From the NCBI GenBank assembly GCA_026671195.1, contig JAPOHD010000027.1:682001-746000 (forward strand): a stretch of DNA of 64,000 nt, given 5' to 3'. The notes below the pieces were generated by a model that saw only the letters and a program-made list of their open reading frames with translations, was not told where the DNA came from and did no database searches. This DNA comes from Draconibacterium aestuarii. Its GTDB lineage: Bacteria > Bacteroidota > Bacteroidia > Bacteroidales > Prolixibacteraceae. Positions 1-9,208 of this stretch are shown in pieces; the stretch's first letter is position 1; each line of letters begins with the position of its first letter. A program made the position numbers and the translations under genes.

Positions 1-203
1 GTATCTTCCCAAAAACCAAGTTGGTGGTTTGTCTGGGCACAAGCCAGTTTAACTTCTCCAAAAGCTACAATTAGTTCCGGATGAATGGAATTTCCGGCGA
101 TTGTAAAATTTTCGACAGCTCGTGCAGTATGAATTCCCCAGAGTGCATCGGCCGGAATTTGTTTTTGTCCAAGTAAGTCAGTTTCTACTCTTGTCTGTAC
201 CAT
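1..203 (-). CDS. aspA: Aspartate ammonia-lyase, N-terminal part (runs off the window)
   Basis: The visible 67 residues (ATG at 203..201) match the start of the aspartase/class II fumarase family: ETDLLG, then PADALWGIHTARAVENF, then the start of a helical region. The family interconverts L-aspartate with fumarate and ammonium in the cytoplasm. It lies 75 bp downstream of hydG on the same strand. An aspartase gene often sits among hydrogenase maturation genes in anaerobes, and free ammonium has been proposed to matter for maturation. The C-terminal catalytic loop is outside the window. The PADA-GIHT form favours aspartase over fumarase. Confidence 0.88.
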   Translation of the reverse strand, partial: MVQTRVETDLLGQKQIPADALWGIHTARAVENFTIAGNSIHPELIVAFGEVKLACAQTNHQLGFWED

Positions 204-278
204 GATTTACCGGATTTTTAGATTTCTTGATTTGGTCTGCATCAATAAAAGTACATGCTTTTCTTCCAGGATCAAATC

Positions 279-1670
279 CTAGCAATACACATCATCTTTT
301 CCCGACTCAACTCTTTTTACCAGTTTCTCTGCACGTTGTTTGGCCAGACCCGACATTCCGGAAATGGAATCGGTTATTAGTTTGTTGCCAACTTCTATCG
401 TTTCGGGCGAAGCAAAATTTTGCAGATATTCTTTAAACGAACTTAAGGCATTGGGTGCACAGTGAAGGCGGATATCACCGGGTTTTGCCAGGTCCATAAA
501 GTCCTGCCCGGTTCGGCCCATACGATAGCAGGCTGTACAAAACGAGGGAATGTATCCCATTGATGCCACATCGCGGATAACTTCGTCGAGTTTGCGGTGG
601 TCGCCCAAACTAAACTGTCCCGAAATTTCATCCTCCTCTTCGTATCCTCCCGGATTGGTTTTACTGCCTGCCGAAATCTGGCTAACTCCAAGGGCAAAAG
701 TTTCGCGGCGCATTTTTGCAGTTTCGCGAGTCGACATGATTATGCCGGTATAAGGAACGGCCAAACGAAAAATAGCCACAATTTTTCTGAAATCAATATC
801 GGAAACCGGAAACGGTGGATGTGAGGCAATATCGCTGTTGGTGGCAGGTTCCAGACGTGGAACACTGATTGTGTGTGGCCCAACGCCAAACTTTTCTTCC
901 AGTTCGTTAATGTGCTGCATCATTGCCAGAATCTCAAAACGGTAATCGAAAAGACCAAATAATACGCCAATACCCACATCATCAATTCCGGCTTCCATAG
1001 CCCGGTGGAGCGCCCAAACCCGCCAGTTGTAATCGCGTTTTTTACCTCCAAGATGTACTTTGCTGTACGTTTCCCGGTGGTACGTTTCCTGGAAAATCTG
1101 GTAGGTGCCTATGCCCGCATCTTTTAACTGTCTGAATTCGTCTTTGGCGAGCGGGGCAACATTTACATTTACCCTACGAATTTCGCCATGTTCCGTTTTT
1201 ACATCGTAAACGGTTTTAATCGAATCAAGTACATACTGAAATCCTTGTTTCGGATACGATTCGCCTGCTACCAGCAACACGCGTTTGTGTCCCTGCCCAA
1301 TCAGTTCTTTCACCTCGCGGGCAATGTGTTCCTGTGGCAGTACAGTGCGCACAATTTCTTTGTTGGTTGTCCTGAAAGCACAGTACGAGCATTCGTTGGA
1401 GCAGAGGTTTGAAATATAGAGCGGCGCAAAAAGAACCAGACGTTTCCCGTAAATAGTCTCTTTTACGGTATTGGCGGTGTTAAACAATTCTCCAAGCATT
1501 TCAGGATCGCTGATGCAGGTTAGAACAGCTACATCGGCCATGTTTAAACCTTTCATTTCAGCTGCTTTTGCCAAGACTTCGCGTATTCTTTCGGGCTCAG
1601 GATTTAGATTCTGCTCAATGGTTTCCCAAATTTTTTTTTCGTTAATAAAATCGGCCGGCACATTGTACAT
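279..1670 (-). CDS. hydG: [FeFe]-hydrogenase H-cluster maturase HydG (radical SAM)
   Basis: HydG cleaves tyrosine with a radical SAM cluster and makes the CO and cyanide ligands of the [FeFe]-hydrogenase active site on a second, C-terminal cluster. The 463-residue protein has normal family length. The radical SAM motif CX3CX2C is at C90, C94 and C97 (NLCSNECSYCAFR). The auxiliary-cluster motif CX2CX22C is at C378, C381 and C404. This second motif separates HydG from ThiH. It starts 33 bp after the small ACT-type regulator and precedes aspA, so the three are probably one transcript. All key cysteines are present, so it should be functional. Confidence 0.97.
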   Translation of the reverse strand: MYNVPADFINEKKIWETIEQNLNPEPERIREVLAKAAEMKGLNMADVAVLTCISDPEMLGELFNTANTVKETIYGKRLVLFAPLYISNLCSNECSYCAFRTTNKEIVRTVLPQEHIAREVKELIGQGHKRVLLVAGESYPKQGFQYVLDSIKTVYDVKTEHGEIRRVNVNVAPLAKDEFRQLKDAGIGTYQIFQETYHRETYSKVHLGGKKRDYNWRVWALHRAMEAGIDDVGIGVLFGLFDYRFEILAMMQHINELEEKFGVGPHTISVPRLEPATNSDIASHPPFPVSDIDFRKIVAIFRLAVPYTGIIMSTRETAKMRRETFALGVSQISAGSKTNPGGYEEEDEISGQFSLGDHRKLDEVIRDVASMGYIPSFCTACYRMGRTGQDFMDLAKPGDIRLHCAPNALSSFKEYLQNFASPETIEVGNKLITDSISGMSGLAKQRAEKLVKRVESGKDDVYC

Positions 1671-1703
1671 GTTATTTACGTTTAAAGTAGTTACTAAAAG
1701 GTT

Positions 1704-1952
1704 TTATTTTTTCGATAATCCTGATTTTACCGAGACCCCTTGAATATTTCCAAGTTTCCCGGTTAGCACGCCCAATTCGTCGGTAGTGGCATCAATTACA
1801 AGAGTAATTACCGAAGTGTTTTCTTTTGCGTTAGGTAAACCGGTGCGGGCCAAAATCATTTCAGAATTCTGGCTTAGAATGTCGTTTACAATTCCCGAGC
1901 ATTTTTCGCGGTTTTCAATTATTATTCCTACAAATCCTAATCGTTTCAACAT
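1704..1952 (-). CDS. TM1266-type iron-only hydrogenase system regulator (small ACT-like protein)
   Basis: An 82-residue protein from the ATG at 1952. It starts MLKRLGFVGIIIENREKC and continues with a beta-alpha-beta pattern containing VITLVIDATTDELGVLTGKLG and GVSVKSGLSK. This matches the small TM1266/NikR-C/ACT-like family found beside hydE/hydG. The family is thought to be regulatory; its ligand is not known. A start 16 codons upstream (MMVFCFRL...) is possible, but that segment is unlike the family and comes from a short GAAGCCC repeat. It begins the leftward hydG-aspA unit and is divergent from hydE. Confidence 0.85.
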   Translation of the reverse strand: MLKRLGFVGIIIENREKCSGIVNDILSQNSEMILARTGLPNAKENTSVITLVIDATTDELGVLTGKLGNIQGVSVKSGLSKK

Positions 1953-2261
1953 AAAAAGTTTGAAGCCCGAAGCCCGAAGACGGAAGCAAAAGACCATCAC
2001 AGGTTTCAGACTGATTTATACCAATAAGTACTGCAGGATTATAAAGGAGAATCAGATTAATCAATAAAATTTATTCATTAATCATTTGTAGTTCTTCCCT
2101 AAAGTCAGCCGCAGCCTTCCCGCAGGATTTCGCCGTAAAAGTAATCTTTAATTTTATTGCTTGCTATGAGAAATGTCGTAAAGTACTTATGTTTTGCAAC
2201 TTATTTCAATAATATATAAACTGAAACTGTTTGCCGGCTGTTATTTTGAGCATAAATAAAT
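1953..2261. other. Divergent intergenic region between the hyd regulator and hydE
   Basis: About 310 bp between divergently transcribed hydrogenase maturation genes. It should hold both promoters, but only the hydE -7 element at its right edge is clear. No ORF, hairpin or further repeat is evident apart from the GAAGCCCGAAGCCCGAAG stutter near 1963-1981. Confidence 0.5.
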
Positions 2262-2269
2262 TACTTTTG
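2262..2269 (+). promoter_or_regulatory. Bacteroidota -7 promoter element for hydE
   Basis: TACTTTTG fits TAnnTTTG exactly and lies 14 bp before the hydE ATG, which implies a very short leader. No well-spaced TTG -33 element is visible. Confidence 0.55.
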
Positions 2270-2283
2270 CGAACACAAATTTG

Positions 2284-3348
2284 ATGGCTTTGGATAAACA
2301 GGAAATCATACAATTACTACGAACAAAAGGGGAGGAGCGCACGTCTTTGTTAAAACGTTCGCAGGAAACGAAGTTGAACGAAGTGGGGAATAAAGTTTAT
2401 TTCAGGGGCTTGATTGAGTTTTCGAATGTTTGTGCAAAAGATTGTTTGTATTGTGGCATTCGGAAAGGAAATGAAAAGGTGATTCGTTACGATGCCAAAG
2501 ACGAGGAAATTCTGAATGCCAGCCGTTTTGCGTGGGAGAACAATTTTGCTTCTGTGGTACTGCAATCTGGTGAATTGTCGTCACCGGCTTTTGTAAAGCG
2601 GGTAGATAGTTTACTGAAGAAAATTAAAAAGCTTTCAAGCAACGAACTTGGAATTACGCTGAGTTGTGGCGAACAAAGCCGTGAAACTTACAAGCGGTGG
2701 TTCGAAAGCGGGGCGCATCGTTACTTACTAAGAATTGAATCGACGAATCGAGAGTTGTATTATAAAATCCACCCGAACAATCAAACACATTCGTTTGATA
2801 AACGAGTAGAAGCGTTGGGATTTTTAAAGGAAACCGGTTACCAGGTTGGAACCGGAGTGATGATCGGATTGCCGTTTCAAACTTACGAACACCTGGCCGA
2901 TGATCTGTTGTTTTTCAAAAAGCTCGATATCGATATGTGTGGAATGGGACCTTATCTTGAACACGAAGACACGCCGCTATATCAATATCGTCATCTGTTA
3001 CAAACAAAGCAGGAACGTTTTGATTTGGCACTGAATATGATTGCCGTATTACGACTGTTAATGCCCGATATAAATATTGCCGCGGCAACGGCGTTGCAGG
3101 CCATTGATCCGGCCGGGCGCGAAAAAGCTTTGGCAGTGGGCGCCAACGTTATTATGCCTAATTTAACACCAACAGCCTACCGCGAAGAATACCAGCTGTA
3201 CGAAAATAAACCCTGTTTGGACGAAGATGCGGAATTGTGCCGGAATTGTTTGGAGGCGCGTATTCATGTTGCCGGTGCCGAAATTGGTTACGGCGAATGG
3301 GGCGATTCGAAACACTTTTCGAGAAGAACGCAGGAAAAAAAAGATTGA
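2284..3348 (+). CDS. hydE: [FeFe]-hydrogenase H-cluster maturase HydE (radical SAM)
   Basis: HydE is the radical SAM enzyme that acts with HydG and HydF to build the [2Fe] subcluster. The radical SAM cysteines are C50, C54 and C57 (NVCAKDCLYCGIRKGN). The core follows with SCGEQSRETYKRWFESGAHRY and IGLPFQTYEHLADDLLF, and the C-terminus has CRNCLEARIHVAGAEIGYGEWG. A TTG lies directly before the ATG at 2284; I use the ATG because it gives the usual short N-terminus. It is divergent from the regulator-hydG-aspA unit. HydF and the hydrogenase are not in the window; hydF is probably past the left edge. Confidence 0.96.
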   Translation: MALDKQEIIQLLRTKGEERTSLLKRSQETKLNEVGNKVYFRGLIEFSNVCAKDCLYCGIRKGNEKVIRYDAKDEEILNASRFAWENNFASVVLQSGELSSPAFVKRVDSLLKKIKKLSSNELGITLSCGEQSRETYKRWFESGAHRYLLRIESTNRELYYKIHPNNQTHSFDKRVEALGFLKETGYQVGTGVMIGLPFQTYEHLADDLLFFKKLDIDMCGMGPYLEHEDTPLYQYRHLLQTKQERFDLALNMIAVLRLLMPDINIAAATALQAIDPAGREKALAVGANVIMPNLTPTAYREEYQLYENKPCLDEDAELCRNCLEARIHVAGAEIGYGEWGDSKHFSRRTQEKKD

Positions 3349-3468
3349 TAGAGCTTGAAAAAGATTGAGGGGATTGAATCCGGATTACCGGATCGAAGTA
3401 ACCGGGTGTCGTTTTAATCACCTTCCGCGCAAAATCTGAAAATCCAACAATCCCAATTACAGCAGTTT

Positions 3469-4719
3469 CTAATGAATGCGTATTCCGGCATTTAATCCTA
3501 TCCAGAATTTCAAATTGGTATTCCCGCTCATTTTATCAACGATGGTATAAGGAGGAAAGTCGGAGCCGATTTTGCCATTCTCGTTTTCATATTTCGAAAC
3601 AAGAAGGTTAAAAGTTGGGCCGGTATAAAACTGCAGATGTTCATTTTTTCCGCCGGCAAAAGTTAGTTTTACCTGTTGCAGCCCGTTATACGCATCGGTC
3701 CATTTTTTACCTTCGTTAATTTGATAAGAAATGGCTTCTAGATTTACCCTGAAATTGTTTTGATTTACGAGGTGAGTTCCCAAACCATAACCAACTGCCC
3801 ATCTGAAATCGTCGCTCAAAAATTGTGTGCCGATGCTAAAAATATTGTAGAACTCATTTACTCCGAGTTTTAACGCCGCGTAAGTGTTCAGTCCCTCACT
3901 AAATCCAATTTCAAATTCATGAAACCCATTTCGAACGATACTTAAAAACCCAATAGGAACACCCGAAGAAATGCTATCAGCAATGTTTAAAAAACCTATC
4001 TGAACACCATTCACTTTTTTGGCAACGTTAAGCACTCCTGCAATCTGGGCTCCTTCAATACTGGTGGTAGCATTTACTACCCCTGCAATTTGTGCTCCGT
4101 TAACTGTTTTCCCGGCGTTTACTACCCCTGCAATTTGTGCTCCTTTTAAATCTTTTAGTGCAAAGTTAGTTACACCCCCAAGTTGTGCGCCGGTAATTTC
4201 GTGTGCATAATTGGCAACTCCGGCTGCCTGAATTACATATGAACTTCCCATTGTAAAGTTAATAACCCCGGCACCCTGGAATATTTGCGTGCTTCCAAGA
4301 TTTACGTTTGTTACCCCTGCAAACTGAAAAACGCTGGCATCGCCATAGGTAACGTTTGTTACCCCTGCAAACTGAAAAGCATTGGTTGTACCCAGATTAA
4401 TATTGGTTACCCCTGCAAATTGTGCTCCGGTTGCACTGGATCCGGTGTAATTCGTAACTCCTGCAAACTGAAAACCATTTACAAAATCGCGGTTTAAGTT
4501 GGCTATGCCACCAAATTCAGCACCTTCAACACCCGAATGGTAACCCGCAAGAATATTAAACGAAACATTGTTAACGGTATTGATCGAATTTGTTCCATTT
4601 GTTCCTATCGGGGTGATAAAAGTAACCTGTACAGGAGCTGTATTTAAAGTGCCTTTACTTTGGGCAAAGCTTTGAACAACAAATAGTGTAACGATGAGAG
4701 TGAGGATAGAAATCTTCAT
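3469..4719 (-). CDS. Secreted repeat protein of the LA_2272 surface-repeat type
   Basis: 416 residues with a signal peptide (MKISILTLIVTLFVVQSFAQ). From about residue 66 to 265 there are roughly 13 degenerate units of 14-16 residues built on GAQFAGVTN or GAQIAGVVN. A C-terminal part of about 150 residues with alternating aromatic strands follows, likely a beta domain. The repeat style (GxQIGxxN) recalls the LA_2272 surface repeat family of Leptospira, also seen in Bacteroidota. Its regular spacing suggests a beta-solenoid-like stack. Function is unknown, and cell-surface location is inferred from the signal peptide. A decayed copy of the 3' end of a paralogue lies just upstream. Confidence 0.75.
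   Translation of the reverse strand: MKISILTLIVTLFVVQSFAQSKGTLNTAPVQVTFITPIGTNGTNSINTVNNVSFNILAGYHSGVEGAEFGGIANLNRDFVNGFQFAGVTNYTGSSATGAQFAGVTNINLGTTNAFQFAGVTNVTYGDASVFQFAGVTNVNLGSTQIFQGAGVINFTMGSSYVIQAAGVANYAHEITGAQLGGVTNFALKDLKGAQIAGVVNAGKTVNGAQIAGVVNATTSIEGAQIAGVLNVAKKVNGVQIGFLNIADSISSGVPIGFLSIVRNGFHEFEIGFSEGLNTYAALKLGVNEFYNIFSIGTQFLSDDFRWAVGYGLGTHLVNQNNFRVNLEAISYQINEGKKWTDAYNGLQQVKLTFAGGKNEHLQFYTGPTFNLLVSKYENENGKIGSDFPPYTIVDKMSGNTNLKFWIGLNAGIRIH
3924..4524 (-). repeat. Intragenic tandem repeat encoding GAQFAGVTN-type units
   Basis: About 13 degenerate units of 42-48 bp within the coding sequence. On the plus strand the shared core reads GTTACCCCTGCAAACTGAAA in several adjacent units (for example 4309-4328 and 4361-4380), so some units are nearly identical at DNA level and may have expanded recently. 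Confidence 0.75.
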
Positions 4720-4901
4720 AATATTATATTATCTGTAGTTTGCAAAATTCCATATGGACCAAGGAATAAAATTAGCCATATAAACTCTTTTTCAATTCCT
4801 TCTGAGTTATTATTTTCTTTAAAAGACACATTAAAAATTGAAGGGTTGCATTTTGTGTGGATTTTTTTTGAATGCAGATACTTGTATAAATCTTTTATGA
4901 G

Positions 4902-5012
4902 TTAATCCTGTCTGGAATTTCAAATTGCAATTTCATCTCATCTATGAAAAGAACTTGGCGAAAGTCGTTTAATACTGTAGTTATTCTTCTTCCCATTTTC
5001 AGGCGAAAAGGA
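4902..5012 (-). pseudogene. Decayed 3' end of a paralogue of the neighbouring repeat protein
   Basis: Read on the minus strand, this stretch resembles the last ~110 bp of the repeat protein gene at 3469-4719. It shares the ENGK codons, then GATGAGATG against GATAAAATG, then AATTTGAAATTC followed by GGATTAA. The frame has stops, so it is not coding. It fits the leftover of a tandem duplication of the upstream gene. The rest of the 4720-5043 gap shows nothing recognisable. Confidence 0.45.
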
Positions 5013-5043
5013 CAATGCAAACGATGAAATGCGGCACTTCAGT

Positions 5044-6648
5044 TTAACTAAACGGAGTTTTAGTTTGTTTAATAATCCGGTTGTAATTGTCGATAGCAAC
5101 AAAGTAGTTCGGATCTTCCAAAACATTTACGTCGCAAATGGCTTCTGCTTTTTTAACCAGTTTTATGCAGTCTTTGCTTAAGTGGCGAAGGTGTATGGTT
5201 TTACCTGCTTTTTGGTAACGTTCTGCCAGTTTGTTAATGGCTTCAATGGCCGACTGATCCATAATTCTCGATTCTTTAAAATCAACAATAACTTCCTTTG
5301 GATCGTTTTGAATCTCAAATTTTGAATTGAAAAGAGTAGTTGAACCAAAAAACAGCGGTCCGTAAATTTCGTAGTGTTTAATGCCGTGTTCATCTGTTTT
5401 TTTACGGGCGCGGATACGGGTTGCATTTTCCCATGCAAAAACCAGGGCCGATACAATTACACCTGCCAACACTGCAATGGCGAGGTCAAAAATTACGGTT
5501 AATGCCGTTACCAATACAATCACCAGTAAATCGGAAACCGGTATTTTATTGATAATGTTAAAAGTACTCCAGGCAAAGGTTCCGATAACCACCATAAACA
5601 TTACACCAACAAGCGCCGCAATCGGTATCATTTCAATATAAGTTGATGCAAAAAGAATAAACATCAGTAGTGAAATGGCGGCAACGATTCCCGATAAACG
5701 TCCTCGGCCACCCGATTTGATGTTAATAATACTTTGTCCGATCATGGCGCAACCACCCATTCCTCCAAAAAATCCGTTTACAATATTGGCTGTTCCCTGG
5801 GCCACACACTCGCGGTTACCACTTCCGCGTGTTTCGGTTAGCTCGTCAACAAGGTTCAAAGTCATAAGCGACTCGATTAAACCTACTGCTGCAAGAATAA
5901 GTGAAAAAGGTAATATGAGTTCCAGTGTTGCCAGGTTAAAAGGAATAATTGGAACGTTAAAATTAGGTAATCCGGCTTTTATTCCTTCACCGCCACCGGC
6001 CTGAATAAAACTTTTTACAGTTTCTGTCTCAATGTTTCCAAAAATTACGATGCCCGAAACCACTACAATTCCAACCAATGCTGCAGGAATTGCCTTGCTG
6101 AGTTTAGGCAGAAAATACATAATTGCCATGGTTAAAGCTACCAGCCCCAGCATTATAAACAATGAAGTTCCACTGAGCCACTCGCCACCCATTTTAAACA
6201 TGTTTAGCTGCGACAGGAAAATAACAATGGCCAGGCCGTTTACAAAGCCCATCATAACCGAATGCGGCACCAATCGAATAAATTTACCAAGCCTGAAAAT
6301 GCCAAAAAGTGCCTGAATAATTCCTGCAAAAATCAAAGCTGCAAAAAGATACTGAAGTCCCTGCATTTCACCGACAGTACCCATCGCATTCCCTTTCTGT
6401 ATGAGGCTAACCATTACAACGGCCATGGCTCCTGTTGCTCCTGAGATCATTCCGGGGCGTCCACCAAAAATGGAAGTAACCAACCCCATCATAAATGCAC
6501 CGTACAATCCAACAATTGGCGAAACGCCTGCCACAAAGGCAAAGGCAACTGCCTCGGGTACCAATGCCAGCGAAACGGTTAATCCAGAAAGGATATCATC
6601 TTTAATGCTACCCTGTTTTTTATCGATAAATTCAAATTGAAATTTCAT
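5044..6648 (-). CDS. SulP-family anion transporter with STAS domain
   Basis: 534 residues. The N-terminal ~400 are strongly hydrophobic with about 10-12 membrane segments and SulP signatures: GLTVSLALVPEAVAFAFVAG near the start, IVGLYGAFMMGL, and the GNRECVAQGTANIVNGFFGGMGGCAMIG region. The C-terminal ~110 residues form a STAS domain, with KEVIVDFKESRIMDQSAIEAI as its core. The family moves sulfate, bicarbonate or other anions across the inner membrane, and the substrate cannot be told from sequence. Nothing nearby points to sulfate assimilation. It appears monocistronic, with a fucosidase gene upstream on the same strand. Confidence 0.92.
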   Translation of the reverse strand: MKFQFEFIDKKQGSIKDDILSGLTVSLALVPEAVAFAFVAGVSPIVGLYGAFMMGLVTSIFGGRPGMISGATGAMAVVMVSLIQKGNAMGTVGEMQGLQYLFAALIFAGIIQALFGIFRLGKFIRLVPHSVMMGFVNGLAIVIFLSQLNMFKMGGEWLSGTSLFIMLGLVALTMAIMYFLPKLSKAIPAALVGIVVVSGIVIFGNIETETVKSFIQAGGGEGIKAGLPNFNVPIIPFNLATLELILPFSLILAAVGLIESLMTLNLVDELTETRGSGNRECVAQGTANIVNGFFGGMGGCAMIGQSIINIKSGGRGRLSGIVAAISLLMFILFASTYIEMIPIAALVGVMFMVVIGTFAWSTFNIINKIPVSDLLVIVLVTALTVIFDLAIAVLAGVIVSALVFAWENATRIRARKKTDEHGIKHYEIYGPLFFGSTTLFNSKFEIQNDPKEVIVDFKESRIMDQSAIEAINKLAERYQKAGKTIHLRHLSKDCIKLVKKAEAICDVNVLEDPNYFVAIDNYNRIIKQTKTPFS

Positions 6649-6792
6649 GCTTCTTTTTTCTAAAGTCTTCAGTTACTGTTTACTATCAGCGCGCGAAAGT
6701 AGTCTAAAATTTCAGAGTTATGTTTTAGAGCATGTTTCTGAGCCCGGAGTTAATGTATTGTTAATTTGAAAAACGGGTGTGTGTAAGCAAAA

Positions 6793-6833
6793 AGACCCGT
6801 TCTGTATCTATAATAGAAATACAGAACGAGTCT
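6793..6833 (-). terminator. Terminator after the GH29 gene
   Basis: A 15-bp inverted repeat with one mismatch (arms 6793-6807 and 6819-6833, loop 11 nt). On the minus strand it is followed by a T run. It lies just downstream of the fucosidase stop and separates it from the SulP gene. Confidence 0.8.
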
Positions 6834-6856
6834 CTATTTTATCCCTGATTTAACAG

Positions 6857-8335
6857 CTATTTTACCTCTGAAATTTTTACAGCCCAGGCTAAATCGCAAG
6901 GCAGATTCTTTCTGATACTTGCCGGAATAAAGACCTTAACTCCTTCTTCGGTGTTTTGCCATTTCAGGTTGCCTTTGGCACCCAACAAGGTAAGTTTGGC
7001 ATCTTTAGCGGCTGTAATTCCTTTAACAGCAAACGAATCGGGCAAACCGCTTCCATCTTCTTCTTCCAGATAAATGGCGTAAACTGCTTTTGTATCTTTT
7101 TGCTGGCTTAAACAAATGTTATCGGTTTTGAAAGGCGCAACGGCACGTGTGGAATAGATTGCTTCACCATTGACGTCAATCCAGTTGCCCATAGATTCCA
7201 AAAGGCTGTAAGCACCTTCCGGCCATTTCCCATCGGGGCCGGGTGCAATGTTGTACAGTAAATTCCCGCCTTTGGCCACAATGTCAACCAACATATGAAT
7301 GGCTTGTTTTGGTGTCATAAACGAGGCATCGGGTACCCACGACCAACCTCCTCCGGCAATAATACACGATTCCCATGGGTAAGGAAGTTGTGAATCGGGA
7401 ACACGGTTTTCAGGTGTGAGATAATTTTGATTTGGGCCTCGAACAGCACGGTCAACCACAATTAGTCCGGGTTGCTTCTCACGTGCTTTTGCCGCAATTT
7501 CATCCATGCGGATGTCTTGATTAATGATGCGGTTTTTTATAAAACCTGACTTTGTTTCTCTCAGTTTGGAAGGATACATTTCGGGGAACTTGTCCACGTC
7601 TTTTTTTGATACCCATCCACCGTCTAACCAAAGAATATCGATCTTTCCATAGTCGGTCATCAATTCCATAATCTGGTTCTGGGTAAACTGAACAAAGTTT
7701 TCCCATTGCTCAGGGTATGCAGCAGGGTCGTAATTTACGTTACGATCGAGCGGAGGAAATTTGGGATCCCAGTAATATTCGCTGTTCCAGTCGGGTTTCG
7801 AGAAATAGGCACCTGCCCACAGTCCTTCTTCACGAAAGGCTTCGAAAATTTCTTTGGTTACATTTGCTTTTGGATTTACACTAAACGGACATGCCTTACT
7901 TGTAATTTTATAATCGGTGTATTTCGAGTCGAACATACAAAAGCCATCATGGTGTTTGGTGGTGAAAACAACGTATTTCATCCCTGCATTGTTTGCTGCT
8001 TTTGCCCATCTGTCAGGTTCAAACCCGGTTGGATTAAACGACAGTTTCAGGTTTTCATACTCTTTTTTGTAAGTAAAATAATCGTCAGGGTTACTTCCTT
8101 TTTTACGTTCGCACCAACCATAATCTTCAGGGCAAATCGACCACGATTCAACAACACCCCACTGACTATATGCTCCCCAGTGCATTAATAACCCAAATTT
8201 CAGATCTTGCCAATCTTCCAGTTTATCCAGAACTTTTTGGTCTTCAGGCCAAACATATTGAGTTATTTCGTGTTCGTATTGTGCGTTTGAAACAAGTACA
8301 AACAGGATTGGAATAAATAAGAGAAATTTTTTCAT
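6857..8335 (-). CDS. Alpha-L-fucosidase, GH29, secreted
   Basis: 492 residues with a signal peptide ending near VSNAQ. GH29 features are clear: LKFGLLMHWGAYSQWG at 45-60, KHHDGFCMFDS around 127-136, and the nucleophile region ILWLDGGW with D238 as the likely nucleophile. These retaining enzymes release L-fucose from glycans, here probably in the periplasm. The acid/base residue varies in the family and I cannot place it. No lipobox is seen. The gene stands alone without SusC/SusD, so it may support fucose salvage from oligosaccharides imported by another locus. cutC follows upstream on the same strand with 55 bp between. Confidence 0.92.
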   Translation of the reverse strand: MKKFLLFIPILFVLVSNAQYEHEITQYVWPEDQKVLDKLEDWQDLKFGLLMHWGAYSQWGVVESWSICPEDYGWCERKKGSNPDDYFTYKKEYENLKLSFNPTGFEPDRWAKAANNAGMKYVVFTTKHHDGFCMFDSKYTDYKITSKACPFSVNPKANVTKEIFEAFREEGLWAGAYFSKPDWNSEYYWDPKFPPLDRNVNYDPAAYPEQWENFVQFTQNQIMELMTDYGKIDILWLDGGWVSKKDVDKFPEMYPSKLRETKSGFIKNRIINQDIRMDEIAAKAREKQPGLIVVDRAVRGPNQNYLTPENRVPDSQLPYPWESCIIAGGGWSWVPDASFMTPKQAIHMLVDIVAKGGNLLYNIAPGPDGKWPEGAYSLLESMGNWIDVNGEAIYSTRAVAPFKTDNICLSQQKDTKAVYAIYLEEEDGSGLPDSFAVKGITAAKDAKLTLLGAKGNLKWQNTEEGVKVFIPASIRKNLPCDLAWAVKISEVK

Positions 8336-8390
8336 GCTAGTAATAGTATTAAGTTTTTAAAGTAAGTACATCGAAATCTGTTATCAGCGT

Positions 8391-9020
8391 TTACTTTTCC
8401 ACAAGTTCTCCGACAATTCGTCTTCCATGTAATTCGCTGGTTCCGGTTATCTTTTGGATCTCCTCAATATTTGAATCGAGAACTTTTCCTGCAACCAGTA
8501 TTGTAATTCTGCCATCTGCTTCGGCAATCATTTTTCGTATGGTTTCCTGTCCTTCCAAAGCAGTTGGTTTTCCGCCTGAAGTTAAAATACGGGTAATTCC
8601 CGGAATGGTTTTTAGTACTCGCACGCCTTCAACCGGATCTTCCATCTCGTCAATGGCTTTGTGAAAAGTTACCGGTAGCGGGCTGGCATATTCGGCCAAA
8701 TGGCGTGTGTTCTTCTCATCAATTTTATTGTCGGAAGTAAGCAGACCAATTACTACACCGGCTGCTCCGGCTTCTTTGGCGAGGTTAATTGCAATTTTTG
8801 TTTGTACCACTTCCAAATCTGAAAAAACAAAGTTGCCTGCACGCGGGCGCGCCATCACCATCATCGGTATATCCAGTTCGCTGCAACATTTTTGCATTAA
8901 ACGAAACGATGGGGTTAGTCCGTCGTTGGCCAGGTCAGAACATAGCTCAATTCGATTCGCACCTCTTTCTTGTGCCAGTTTGGCTTCCTTAAACGATTCT
9001 ACGCACGCTTCTTTTATCAT
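8391..9020 (-). CDS. cutC: CutC family protein
   Basis: 209 residues with the CutC TIM-barrel hallmarks: EACVESFKEAKLAQERGANRIELC at the start, DGLTPSF, MVMARPRAGNFVFSD, VTFHKAID, and ILTSGGKPTALEG. It was named for a role in copper homeostasis in E. coli; that role is disputed and the reaction is unknown. At 209 residues it is somewhat shorter than the usual ~240-250, and the C-terminus stops soon after ELHGRRIV. It lies upstream of the fucosidase on the same strand and is divergent from miaA. Confidence 0.92.
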   Translation of the reverse strand: MIKEACVESFKEAKLAQERGANRIELCSDLANDGLTPSFRLMQKCCSELDIPMMVMARPRAGNFVFSDLEVVQTKIAINLAKEAGAAGVVIGLLTSDNKIDEKNTRHLAEYASPLPVTFHKAIDEMEDPVEGVRVLKTIPGITRILTSGGKPTALEGQETIRKMIAEADGRITILVAGKVLDSNIEEIQKITGTSELHGRRIVGELVEK

Positions 9021-9208
9021 TTCAAATTGTATAAGTAATAAAACCCCAAAGATACGCGATTCTTTAAATATTTATAAAAACACAAAGCAATAATTAAATT
9101 AATTACAAAGTATTTACATTGCATTGTACCAATGAGGTTTAATTCCGCTAAATAAAAAATGGCTAAGCCGCCAATATTTCGTTAATTTGTAAGCTAAAAT
9201 TCTTTGGT

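Noticed and set aside
4938-5126. Short minus-strand frame overlapping the SulP gene end
   Set aside because: It crosses the real SulP coding sequence out of frame and the relic of the repeat protein; it is a by-product of both.
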